Assembly: GCA_001802795.1 (NCBI GenBank)
Contig: MGZZ01000125.1
Coordinates: 1 to 50,406, forward strand
Direction: 5' to 3'
Origin: Ignavibacteria bacterium GWC2_36_12
Lineage (GTDB): Bacteria; Bacteroidota; Ignavibacteria; Ignavibacteriales; Ignavibacteriaceae
DNA: 50,406 bases
Shown here: positions 25,122-33,469 of the stretch, in pieces
How the letters are laid out: each line of letters opens with the position of its first letter
Position numbering within the stretch: position 1 is the first letter of the stretch
Translations under genes and position numbers: made by a program
Notes under the pieces: generated by a model
Seen by the model: only the letters and a program-made list of their open reading frames with translations
Databases searched by the model: none
What the model was told of the DNA's origin: nothing

Positions 25122-28100
25122 ATGATTGAATTACTACCCGTTCCTATTAAAAAGTCTATCAATAAAGCTTATCTTAAAATTAAGCCGGTAAGAGAAGATT
25201 TTCAAAATTTCAGGAAAGAGCTGCAAAAACTCCTTTCACTTATAAATGAAGAAGAATCTGAAGAGCACAATAAAAAGCATATAATTTCATTTTTTGAAAA
25301 CACTTTTTATACGGATAGATATGTTAATACAAAAGGAAGAACTGACCTTGCAATCCATTTAGATAAAACAGGCGGAAGTTTTGTTGGTGTAATTATAGAG
25401 ACTAAAAGTCCTGTTAATAAATCCGATATGATCTCGGAAGATAATCTCAATTGTAAATCAATGCACGAGGTTATTCTTTATTACTTAAGAGAAAGAATTG
25501 AACATAAGAACGATGAAATAAAAAATATTATAATTACAAATGCTTATAAATGGTTTATCTTCAAAGCTGACCAGTTTGAAAAGCATTTTTATAAAAGTGC
25601 TCTTAAAGATGAATATGAAAAGTGGCGGGATGATAAAAAAGTAAGCAGTCTTAATGAGCATTTTTATAATGATATTGTTAAAAAGTTTCTGGATGAAACC
25701 GATGCCGAAATTGAAGCAGTATATTTTGATTTAAGAGATTTCTGGGAATCCACCCCTTCGGGGGAAAAATATTTTAATAATGAGAATGAAAAGGAACTCA
25801 TTTCTCTCTTCAAAAAATTCTCTCCGCCTGAACTTCTTAAAGAACCTTTTGCAAATGACAGCAATACTTTAAACAAACAATTTTATTCCGAACTGCTTCA
25901 TATTATCGGGCTGGAAGAATATAAAGAGAAGAGCAAAAAGAAGATTACAAGAAAGAGAGAAAACAGGGATAATGGTTCGCTGATTGAGAATACGATAAGA
26001 ATACTTGAAACCAAGGATGTATTAAAGAATTTTGATGATAAATCTGTTTATGGTGAAAATGAAGAGGAGCAATTATACAATATTGCACTTGAGCTTAATA
26101 TCATCTGGATAAACAGGATTTTATTCCTCAAGCTGCTTGAAGGGCAGCTTGTTAATTATCATGATGGAGATGAAAACTATAAGTTTTTAGAGCCGAATAT
26201 AATTAACCAGTATGATGATCTTTTTGAGCTTTTCCATCAAGTGCTTGCTGTAAAAATTGAGGAAAGGAACTCCGGTTTAAGCGGCAGGTTCAGCAAAATA
26301 CCTTATCTAAACAGCTCATTGTTTGAGCTGAGCGAGATTGAAAAGAAAACTATTGATATTGCGAGCCTTAAAAACAAAGTTAATCTCTTCTTCTATAAGA
26401 ACACTATTTTCGGCAAGGACGTTCAATCTAAAGGTTTCCCTCCTGCACTCGAATATCTTCTTTTATTTCTTAATGCTTTCGATTTTGCTTCCGAGGGGAG
26501 CGATGAGATTCTCGAAGAGCGAAAGACAATTATAAATGCTTCTGTACTCGGACTTATTTTTGAAAAGATAAACGGTTATAAGGAAGGCTCTTTCTACACT
26601 CCAGGATTCATAACTATGTATATGGCTCGTGAAACTTTAAGACGTGCTATTGTTCTGAAGTTTAATGAAGTAAAAAATAAGGCATACAAAGATTATGATG
26701 AACTGAAAAGAAATATAGATACGTCTTCTGATGGAAGAGAGGAAGCGAATAAAATTATTAACTCTCTTAAGATTTGCGATCCTGCAGTTGGTTCCGGGCA
26801 TTTTCTTGTTTCCTGCCTTAATGAAATAATTGCAATTAAAGCTGACCTCAGAGTCCTGAATTACAGGGATGGAAGACAGGTTCAGAATTACAGCTTAGAA
26901 ATTGAAAACGATGAATTGATAATAACCAATGAAGAAACAGTTGAATTGTTAGATTATCATTTAAATCCTTCGGGCAAACAAGTAACGGCTTTACAGGATC
27001 TGCAGGAAGCTTTATTCCACGAGAAGGAAACTATTATTGAAAACTGTCTCTTCGGTGTTGATATAAATCCTAACTCTGTCAACATCTGCCGTTTGAGGTT
27101 GTGGATCGAGCTTCTTAAAAATGCTTACTATACCAAAGAGAGCAATTATACCGAGCTTGAAACTCTGCCGAACATTGATATTAATATTAAGCAGGGAAAT
27201 TCTTTGATAAGCAGGTTTGATGTTAAGCAGGATATGTTCACTTCTGCTGATAAAAGTGTACTTGATGTTTACAAGCTTAATGTTGCGCTCTATAAAGATG
27301 AGCAGGATAAAAATAAAAGACGTGAACTGAAAGATTCCATTGAAAGGACGAAGGAAAGATTTAGGGGAATAGCTCTTGATCCTTTATATAAAGAAAGAGA
27401 GCAGATGGAAAAGCTTACAGAACAATTGCACAAGCTGAACATTGATAATCCTCTTTTTAAGCATGAAGATACTGCTGAGAAAGAAGCTGAAGTTGAAAAG
27501 AAAAGAAATAACCTGATAGCAAAAATAGAAAAGCTCTCAAAGGAAATTGAAGATAAAGCAGAAGAATATAGCTCAATCTATTCAAACTCTTTTGAGTGGC
27601 GATTTGAATTTCCTGAAGTGCTTGATGAGGAAGGAAATTATAAAGGATTTGATGTGGTGATTGGGAATCCGCCATACATCAGACAAGAAGAAATAAAATA
27701 CTTGAGCAATTATTTCAAAGAAAAATATATTTCTTTTTCTGGAAAAGCTGACATATATGTTTACTTCTATGAATTAGGAATTACACTACTTAAAACTTAT
27801 GGTGCGTTAACTTTTATTTCTTCCAACAAATTTCTTGAAACTAATTATGGAAAAGCATTATCAAGACATTTAGCAGAATCTTTGAGAATAATTAATATAA
27901 GAGATTTTAAAGACCTGGAAGTTTTTGAGGGTGTATCTGCATATCCTTTAATATTTGAAGGTACAATTTCGGATGAAAAGGAATATCAGTTTCATTATGC
28001 TAATATTAAAGATATTACACCATTGAAATCTGATCCATTTCATGATATTGATATAGTTAATGTTAATATAAAATCTTTTATTAAGAATGATTATAAAGTA

Positions 28101-28886
28101 ACTAATGACTCCGTAAATAGGTTATTAAATAAAATAAATAAAAATTCTCAACAACTTGAAAAAATATATGCTCTACCAGTGGTTGGAGTTAAGACTGGTT
28201 ACAATGATGGTTATCTTAATTCAGATATTGAGTCCGAATTAAGTAAGCCTTACGTATTTGGAAGAGATGTAAAGAAGTATGAACCGGTGATAGCAAAAAA
28301 TAATATCATATTTCCATATGATGATAAATATTGTTTGGTAGAATTAGAGAAGTATCCAAAAGCGAATTCATATCTTCAGCAGATAAAAGAAAATTTGTCT
28401 AATAGGGCAATAATTAAAGAAGGATTAACAAATCATACTAAGCTATGGTATGAATATCAACAAATAAACAAAACAATTAATATCAAAGAGCAGCATATTA
28501 TTTATCCAAATGTTTCTTTAGGCAACAATTTTTCGTTAGTAGATCATGCTGTTGTTGATATGACCTGTTTTCTGATTAAGACTGATAGTAAATTCTTGTT
28601 AGGACTTCTAAACTCAAAACTTGTTGAGTACTTAATGAAATTGTATGCTGTTGGAAGACGTGGTGGTTATTTAGAATATAAAGTTCAATACATTAAAAAA
28701 ATACCCATTAAGGTTTTTAATAAAGAAGAGAATATACTTTTTGAAGAACTCGTTAATAATATACTCAAAGAGAAATCTAAAAGTTCAAGTACAGATACCA
28801 CAGTCTTAGAAAAACAAATAGATGAAATGGTTTATAAGCTTTATGGATTGACGGAAGAGGAGATAAGGGTGGTGGAGGAGAATTAA
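25122..28886 (+). CDS. type IIG restriction-modification enzyme (Eco57I/class I methylase type)
   Basis: 1,254 residues in one intact frame. The N-terminus is a PD-(D/E)xK nuclease: GRTDLAIHL with Asp75 and VIIETKSP with Glu93-Thr-Lys95. A helical connector follows. The N6-adenine methylase core has motif I DPAVGSGHF (from Asp553) and motif IV NPPY (849-852). The last ~300 residues form the target-recognition domain, with TaqI-like features (YVFGRDVKKYEPV, LLGLLNSKLVEYLMKLYAVG). One polypeptide therefore cuts and methylates, with specificity set by its own C-terminus. It heads a co-directional cluster with three HEPN-motif genes, 48 bp before the first. A BREX PglX-type methylase is less likely because the nuclease motif is present and other brx genes are absent. 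Confidence 0.85.
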   Translation: MIELLPVPIKKSINKAYLKIKPVREDFQNFRKELQKLLSLINEEESEEHNKKHIISFFENTFYTDRYVNTKGRTDLAIHLDKTGGSFVGVIIETKSPVNKSDMISEDNLNCKSMHEVILYYLRERIEHKNDEIKNIIITNAYKWFIFKADQFEKHFYKSALKDEYEKWRDDKKVSSLNEHFYNDIVKKFLDETDAEIEAVYFDLRDFWESTPSGEKYFNNENEKELISLFKKFSPPELLKEPFANDSNTLNKQFYSELLHIIGLEEYKEKSKKKITRKRENRDNGSLIENTIRILETKDVLKNFDDKSVYGENEEEQLYNIALELNIIWINRILFLKLLEGQLVNYHDGDENYKFLEPNIINQYDDLFELFHQVLAVKIEERNSGLSGRFSKIPYLNSSLFELSEIEKKTIDIASLKNKVNLFFYKNTIFGKDVQSKGFPPALEYLLLFLNAFDFASEGSDEILEERKTIINASVLGLIFEKINGYKEGSFYTPGFITMYMARETLRRAIVLKFNEVKNKAYKDYDELKRNIDTSSDGREEANKIINSLKICDPAVGSGHFLVSCLNEIIAIKADLRVLNYRDGRQVQNYSLEIENDELIITNEETVELLDYHLNPSGKQVTALQDLQEALFHEKETIIENCLFGVDINPNSVNICRLRLWIELLKNAYYTKESNYTELETLPNIDINIKQGNSLISRFDVKQDMFTSADKSVLDVYKLNVALYKDEQDKNKRRELKDSIERTKERFRGIALDPLYKEREQMEKLTEQLHKLNIDNPLFKHEDTAEKEAEVEKKRNNLIAKIEKLSKEIEDKAEEYSSIYSNSFEWRFEFPEVLDEEGNYKGFDVVIGNPPYIRQEEIKYLSNYFKEKYISFSGKADIYVYFYELGITLLKTYGALTFISSNKFLETNYGKALSRHLAESLRIINIRDFKDLEVFEGVSAYPLIFEGTISDEKEYQFHYANIKDITPLKSDPFHDIDIVNVNIKSFIKNDYKVTNDSVNRLLNKINKNSQQLEKIYALPVVGVKTGYNDGYLNSDIESELSKPYVFGRDVKKYEPVIAKNNIIFPYDDKYCLVELEKYPKANSYLQQIKENLSNRAIIKEGLTNHTKLWYEYQQINKTINIKEQHIIYPNVSLGNNFSLVDHAVVDMTCFLIKTDSKFLLGLLNSKLVEYLMKLYAVGRRGGYLEYKVQYIKKIPIKVFNKEENILFEELVNNILKEKSKSSSTDTTVLEKQIDEMVYKLYGLTEEEIRVVEEN

Positions 28887-28934
28887 TATTAGATATGTGA
28901 TCAAAATATTAAATGACTATATAGGTAGAAAATT

Positions 28935-29429
28935 ATGAGTGATGAATTACCTCTGCTGTTTTTAGGTGGATTAATTGGTGCTGGTTTAGCTGCGCCCAAG
29001 CCATCTGAAACTGTAGCAATAAAAGATTATAATCGAATATTTGAATTCATAGATAAAAGAAAAAGAGGATTAGGTGATTTTACAATAGAACCTTTTTTAT
29101 TATATGATAAAAAAGTTTTTAATGTATTAAACGAAGCTTTTCAAATGTATTTAAATGGTTCTAATAAAGGAAGTTCTTTCTTATGTATTGCTATATTGGA
29201 ATCAAAATTAAGAGAAAAATATGGGATGAAAAATTTTGAAGAAATGATCCTTAAAGCCAAAGAAGATAAATTAATCTCATCAAGTCAATTTCATTTCTTA
29301 AATGGTTTAAGAATTGACAGAAATTTTATAGTACATAATATATTTGAAGAATTTTCAGAAGAAGATGCCCAAATTACTTTTAGATTAGTTATCCGCTTCT
29401 TGAACAATCTATATAAATGGAATGAATAG
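28935..29429 (+). CDS. HEPN-motif protein 1, putative ribonuclease
   Basis: 164 residues. The N-terminus (LLFLGGLIGAGLAAPKP) is small and hydrophobic and could be a membrane-associated helix. The remainder is helical. FLNGLRIDRNFIVHNIFEEF holds R129-N-F-I-V-H134, the Rx4H active-site motif of HEPN ribonucleases, followed by a long helix ending LVIRFLNNLYKW, as in HEPN/DUF4145-like folds. It follows the restriction gene by 48 bp and its TAG shares a base with the GTG of the next gene, so the two are probably translated together. Cleavage target and exact family are unknown. Confidence 0.65.
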   Translation: MSDELPLLFLGGLIGAGLAAPKPSETVAIKDYNRIFEFIDKRKRGLGDFTIEPFLLYDKKVFNVLNEAFQMYLNGSNKGSSFLCIAILESKLREKYGMKNFEEMILKAKEDKLISSSQFHFLNGLRIDRNFIVHNIFEEFSEEDAQITFRLVIRFLNNLYKWNE

Positions 29430-30592
29430 TGAAGGATAAAATAGACAATCAAACAATAAGATTACTAATAAGAACCAAACTATTACTCCATCATGCCATT
29501 GAACATGCATTAAAAAAAACCGAAATAGATTATTTAATTTCTTTCCAAGGTTTAGACACAGTAATAGAAAATTTATTAAGACAAATAATTAGTTATTTAG
29601 ATTTTGAGAATAAAATTAAAGGGGATTTAGATCGCTTAGATTTAGCAAATTTGGCAAGTCAGCTGAATAATTTATTAATATCCGAATTTAACCTAAAACT
29701 ACCTTACTTATCAGATATTAAATTACTTAGAAAAACTCGTAATTTGATTCAGCATGGTTTAGTGAATCCTGGCATTGAGTTAGAACGTTTTGTAAAGATT
29801 ACAAAAAAATGTTTTAGTTACTGCATAGTGAATATATTTAAATTGTCTGATATTGATCTGGATGATTATTTACTTATTAATAATGTAATCGTAAAAAACC
29901 ATTTAAAAAAATCAAAAGATTTTTATTTAAATAAAAAATATTTTGCTTCAGTTGTTGCATCAAGAGATGCATTTGAGAACACTTGGTATGAAATAATAAA
30001 ATCATCTGAAATAAATCATTCATCACTTTCTGCTATAATTGAAGCAAAAAAAGATACAAAGTTTTATTCTGAGTTCTTTGCAAGGATAAAAAATGAACTA
30101 ATACTCACAAAACTGAACATTGATTCAAAAGCCAATGAATTATTTGAAGATTATTTAAACCATATTCCACATCAATATAGGGCAGATAAAATGAGTATTC
30201 AAACAGTAATGCAAAGGGAATGGAATGAGAATGATGCATTATTTTGTTATGAATTTGCCTTCGACTTCATTTTGAAATATCAAAACGCTATTAATGAACC
30301 ACTGTACAGAATAACACAAACCTTTAAAAACTCTTCTAATTATAAATACGGGAATATTGAAATTTCTAAAGGATCGGAAGGGCATTTATCTTACTTATAT
30401 TCTGATGAACTTAAAGCACATGAGATGTTATTACTTTATGTAAACAATTCTCTTAAGCATAGGTTAGAAAAATTGATACCTGGGAAAAAATACTTGCTTG
30501 TTAGTGAAGGTTATCTTGAAAAAAGATTAGAATCATTAATTAAGTATTCAACGATTCTGCATAATATATCATTTGAACTAGGTAACAAATAA
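29429..30592 (+). CDS. HEPN-motif protein 2, putative ribonuclease or partner
   Basis: 387 residues starting at a GTG inside the previous stop (TAGTG). The N-terminal ~130 residues are helical and contain LLRKTRNLIQHGLVNP, giving R104-N-L-I-Q-H109, another Rx4H HEPN motif. The larger C-terminal part (about 150-387) has no family I recognise and no transmembrane segment; it includes NKKYFASVVASRDAFENTWY, which could be a second degenerate helical bundle. Codons are strongly A/T-biased compared with the flanking housekeeping genes. The one-base overlap with the HEPN 1 gene suggests a complex of the two. Confidence 0.6.
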   Translation: MKDKIDNQTIRLLIRTKLLLHHAIEHALKKTEIDYLISFQGLDTVIENLLRQIISYLDFENKIKGDLDRLDLANLASQLNNLLISEFNLKLPYLSDIKLLRKTRNLIQHGLVNPGIELERFVKITKKCFSYCIVNIFKLSDIDLDDYLLINNVIVKNHLKKSKDFYLNKKYFASVVASRDAFENTWYEIIKSSEINHSSLSAIIEAKKDTKFYSEFFARIKNELILTKLNIDSKANELFEDYLNHIPHQYRADKMSIQTVMQREWNENDALFCYEFAFDFILKYQNAINEPLYRITQTFKNSSNYKYGNIEISKGSEGHLSYLYSDELKAHEMLLLYVNNSLKHRLEKLIPGKKYLLVSEGYLEKRLESLIKYSTILHNISFELGNK

Positions 30593-30611
30593 TCCTCCAC
30601 GTTGGCAGACT

Positions 30612-30878
30612 ATGTTGTGGTTTGAATATGTCCCTTTTTCATGGTATAGAACAGATTATATAAACGGGAAAATAATTAAGCAATCAGTCAATATTAATAC
30701 AGTAAGTTTGAAAAATTTTAAGCAAAATTTTAACTGGATTGTTTCAGATGATAAAGCAATAAAAATATTAAATCTTCGCAAAGCTTTGGGCAAAATAAAA
30801 GATATTGACGACTTGAAACAGATTAAAGGCTTAACAAATAATGAAATTGAATGGATAGCAAGGTTTACTCATACATAA
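30612..30878 (+). CDS. small hypothetical protein in the HEPN cluster
   Basis: 88 residues, 19 bp after the HEPN 2 gene on the same strand. The N-terminus is aromatic (MLWFEYVPFSWYRTDYINGK). The C-terminus, LRKALGKIKDIDDLKQIKGL followed by TNNEIEWIARF, looks like one or two short helices that might form a helix-hairpin-helix. No HEPN motif, no signal peptide and no recognised family. No ribosome binding site is obvious, so it could be spurious, but spacing and strand fit an operon member. Confidence 0.45.
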   Translation: MLWFEYVPFSWYRTDYINGKIIKQSVNINTVSLKNFKQNFNWIVSDDKAIKILNLRKALGKIKDIDDLKQIKGLTNNEIEWIARFTHT

Positions 30879-30933
30879 TACCTGAATAATACATATTGAA
30901 GATAGATAAAAAATTTAAGTGAATAAGTAATAG

Positions 30934-32568
30934 ATGAATTTAAACGAATACGGAGAAAGATATTTACAAGAAAAGGATTTTTTAACATTATGTGAGGATT
31001 GTGAAATAAAAATTTTGAATTCGTCAATTGATTCAAAAGTTCTAACTGAATTTGAGAAATTAAAAGCATTATTACCCGATTTTATAATTAAAAAATCAAA
31101 AAGATTCGAAGAATTCTGTTATAGAAATAACTATGATCATAACTTTAATTTAGTTTTTCCCAAAAAATACCTAAACCTAAAAGAAAACATAGAAGCGTAT
31201 TTATATTGGCATTATAACAATCAGATTTTCCATCCTTTCGATAAAAAGAAAATCTCATCTTTTATAAGGATACCTAGTCGTCATAGATATAATCAGGGGA
31301 AGTTCAAAATTAACTATGAGGGCGAAACTGTAACCTTGGAAAGAAATCTTGGATTTTATTCATATTGGAAAATATATCCACTTTTTGAAATGTTGGACTC
31401 ATGCAAACTAAACTATCATATAAATATTTTTAATGAAAAAACATTTAGACAATTTATGAAGTTTCATTTACCATATAAGAGAATTCATAGATGGAGCTTG
31501 CCTGACAATCCAAAGTTTATAATTGATGAATACGAAAAATGGTTTAAGTATTTTGACTTTTTATCGTTTTATGTTCAGGCTATCAGAAATATTCATACTA
31601 CTTATAATCCCAGTCCTAGAAGTATATATACTCTGCATAATATGGAGCAAGAAAAATATAAATTATTTATGAAAGAGCGTGAAAGAAAGATTACCCAAAC
31701 AACTTTAATAAAATATAAAATCGAAGAGAGTGAAGTTTTTAATTTCTTGAGGTTCTTAATTCAAAAATTCTTTGAATTCGAAAAGCTATCAAAGGAAAAA
31801 TTATGTACCTGTATTCGCAATGATATAGAATATTTAATTATGTTTATTCGAGTTAGTTATGGTTATGATTTGGAATGCGTATATAAGAGGATTGGAAGAG
31901 TACGATCAATTATTTATTTACATCCTTTAGAATATATTGTAGAAGGTAAATCAGCTTTAGCACGAGAACATCTATTCAGAGCAATTAAAGAAGAAGTTCA
32001 AAGATGCTTTAAAGAAATTGATGTCCCTGTAGAAGAACAATCAGTAAATCGCTTTATTCAATTCTGCAAGCGAAATTATTTATCAACTATTTATTCTGCA
32101 ATTTACGATGTTAGTTGGGGCAAATATGAATACAATAACATTATAAATAATCTCACAATACTTGCAATGAATTATGAAAGATTTATTAAGACTATTTATA
32201 AAACAGACATGAATAAAGAAACAGAAACTCTTCTTCCTTCATTAAGAAAATATTTTAACTTACCAAAGTTATTGCATTATATTTTATCAGGAAAGAAATG
32301 GCCGGAAATGACCAAAGCAAATAATTTAGATTTGGCTTCAAGAATTAAATCGATTAATATATATATAAGGATGATACCTAAAGAATATCAAGAAATAGCT
32401 ACTACAATATTTTATATTGGTGTAATTAGAAATTATATCGCACATTATGGTGATACAATATCTTTTAGAGAATTAGCGCCTGAAGATTGTTTTAATAAAA
32501 TAATGGGGGCTTTTTGGTTTACTTGGATTTATGCTGAGAAAAACTATTTGAAAGAAGAAAATTATTAA
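30934..32568 (+). CDS. large protein with C-terminal HEPN motif, otherwise unrecognised
   Basis: 544 residues, soluble, rich in Lys, Tyr, Ile and aromatic residues. The first ~450 residues match no family I know; notable stretches are YWHYNNQIFHPFDKKK, IRIPSRHRYNQGKF and RHRYNQ-like basic patches that could contact nucleic acid. Near the C-terminus TIFYIGVIRNYIAHYGDT contains R499-N-Y-I-A-H504, the Rx4H motif, followed by a last helix (IMGAFWFTWIYAEKNYL). This makes it the third HEPN-type gene in the row. Its final codons run into a DUF2188 fragment in another frame, so the cluster boundary lies here and the original C-terminus may have been longer or shorter. Confidence 0.6.
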   Translation: MNLNEYGERYLQEKDFLTLCEDCEIKILNSSIDSKVLTEFEKLKALLPDFIIKKSKRFEEFCYRNNYDHNFNLVFPKKYLNLKENIEAYLYWHYNNQIFHPFDKKKISSFIRIPSRHRYNQGKFKINYEGETVTLERNLGFYSYWKIYPLFEMLDSCKLNYHINIFNEKTFRQFMKFHLPYKRIHRWSLPDNPKFIIDEYEKWFKYFDFLSFYVQAIRNIHTTYNPSPRSIYTLHNMEQEKYKLFMKERERKITQTTLIKYKIEESEVFNFLRFLIQKFFEFEKLSKEKLCTCIRNDIEYLIMFIRVSYGYDLECVYKRIGRVRSIIYLHPLEYIVEGKSALAREHLFRAIKEEVQRCFKEIDVPVEEQSVNRFIQFCKRNYLSTIYSAIYDVSWGKYEYNNIINNLTILAMNYERFIKTIYKTDMNKETETLLPSLRKYFNLPKLLHYILSGKKWPEMTKANNLDLASRIKSINIYIRMIPKEYQEIATTIFYIGVIRNYIAHYGDTISFRELAPEDCFNKIMGAFWFTWIYAEKNYLKEENY

Positions 32569-32677
32569 AAACCTGGGCGGGCGTGAGCTAACTACTAAAG
32601 GACTTGATGGTAAAATAAGAAGTAAGGATACATTTGCATCCAAAGACCCAAATCCACCAAAAGATAAAGAACATTAA
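32552..32677 (+). pseudogene. DUF2188 C-terminal fragment
   Basis: This frame, opened only by a stop at 32549-32551, reads KKKIIKNLGGRELTTKGLDG then KIRSKDTFASKDPNPPKDKEH-like residues to a TAA at 32675-32677. GxDGKIRxKD followed by DPNPPKDK is the conserved end of DUF2188 proteins. Their N-terminal half is absent and no start codon is available. The fragment overlaps the last 17 bp of the HEPN gene in another frame. The rest of 32569-32959 holds the pyk fragment and no other gene. Confidence 0.65.
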
Positions 32678-32778
32678 ATTGTTGGGATTGAGGAATTTCT
32701 TAAAACAGGTGGTAACTAGTATTTAATTATTCTTTGCATTTTTGCCCATTGCCAGATGAAGACTGCTTATGGTTTTTG

Positions 32779-32868
32779 TTAAATCACTTCAAACCTTAGC
32801 CAGTTAACACGGCCTTTTACCGAATAAGGAGCTCCGGCTGTAAAAATTAAAATATAACCTTCTTTCAT
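32779..32868 (-). pseudogene. diverged duplicate of the pyruvate kinase 3' end
   Basis: On the minus strand these 30 codons read MKEGYILIFTAGAPYSVKGR then VNWLRFEVI and a stop. The resident pyk ends VKEGDMVIFTAGAPYSEKSR then ANWLRFEVI, at 33470. DNA is also similar base by base, with clear divergence. Weak similarity continues a few codons further (KIML). It lies in the same orientation as pyk, about 690 bp from its stop, with the RelE-type pair between. It is a relic, not an independent gene. Confidence 0.75.
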
Positions 32869-32959
32869 TAGCATAATCTTCAACAATTATTTCGTTTATA
32901 GTATTTTTGAGTTTATTTCTTTAAGTTTTGAGAAAATAAAAATCTAAGCGGTAAATAAT

Positions 32960-33139
32960 ATGAAAAAAGAAAAAGTTATTGAAGTAGCGGAAGAATTGCC
33001 GCAGGAATTTGAGCTGGAAGAATTAATAGAAAAACTGATCTTTATTGAGAAAGTAGAAAAAGGATTAAAGCAATTGGATGAGAAAAAGACTTTGCCCCAT
33101 GAAGAAGCAAAGAAAAAAATTGAAGAATGGCAAAAGTAA
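32960..33139 (+). CDS. antitoxin of RelE/ParE-type module
   Basis: 59 residues, acidic and helical: MKKEKVIEVAEELPQEFELE, then EELIEKLIFIEKVEKGLKQL and LPHEEAKKKIEEWQK. The LPxEFxLEELIEKL and GKTLPHEEVKKKIEEW-type ending recur in small antitoxins of Bacteroidota next to ParE/RelE toxins. Its 3' end overlaps the toxin start by 13 bp, which argues for coupled translation with the antitoxin made first. No separate DNA-binding fold can be recognised. Confidence 0.7.
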   Translation: MKKEKVIEVAEELPQEFELEELIEKLIFIEKVEKGLKQLDEKKTLPHEEAKKKIEEWQK

Positions 33140-33411
33140 TCTGGACTGAGTTAGCCTTAGATGATCTTAAAAACATTTATGAATATATTTCTAAAGACTC
33201 AAAATATTATGCAGCTAAACAAATTGAAAAAATTATTAATAGAATTGAGCAGATAGAAAATTTTCCAAAATCAGGACGAATCATACCTGAATTTGAAAAT
33301 AAATTAATAAGAGAACTAATTGAAGGTAATTACAGAATTGTTTATAGAATTGAATCTGATAACCTTATAGGAATTGTACGTGTTCATCACTCAGCAAAAC
33401 TTATAAAATAA
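33127..33411 (+). CDS. RelE/ParE-family toxin
   Basis: 94 residues. KVIWTELALDDLKNIYEYIS, the FPKSGRIIPEFENKLIREL core, NYRIVYRIE and the VRVHHSAKLI end follow the RelE/ParE fold; Arg residues in SGR and YRI are at positions typical of the family. RelE members cleave mRNA at the ribosome while ParE members poison gyrase; sequence alone does not separate them here. It starts inside the upstream antitoxin gene and ends 58 bp before the convergent pyk stop, at the right edge of the accessory region. Confidence 0.85.
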   Translation: MAKVIWTELALDDLKNIYEYISKDSKYYAAKQIEKIINRIEQIENFPKSGRIIPEFENKLIRELIEGNYRIVYRIESDNLIGIVRVHHSAKLIK

Positions 33412-33469
33412 TAGTTTTTTAATTAATTAATTTTTTTTTCTTGCATAAGTCAACTCTTACTACAGCTTT

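Noticed and set aside
25122-28886. BREX PglX as identity of the large methylase gene
   Set aside because: A PD-(D/E)xK nuclease motif is present at the N-terminus and no brx, pglZ or Lon-like BREX gene is linked; the Lon-like gene at 34906 pairs with pyk.
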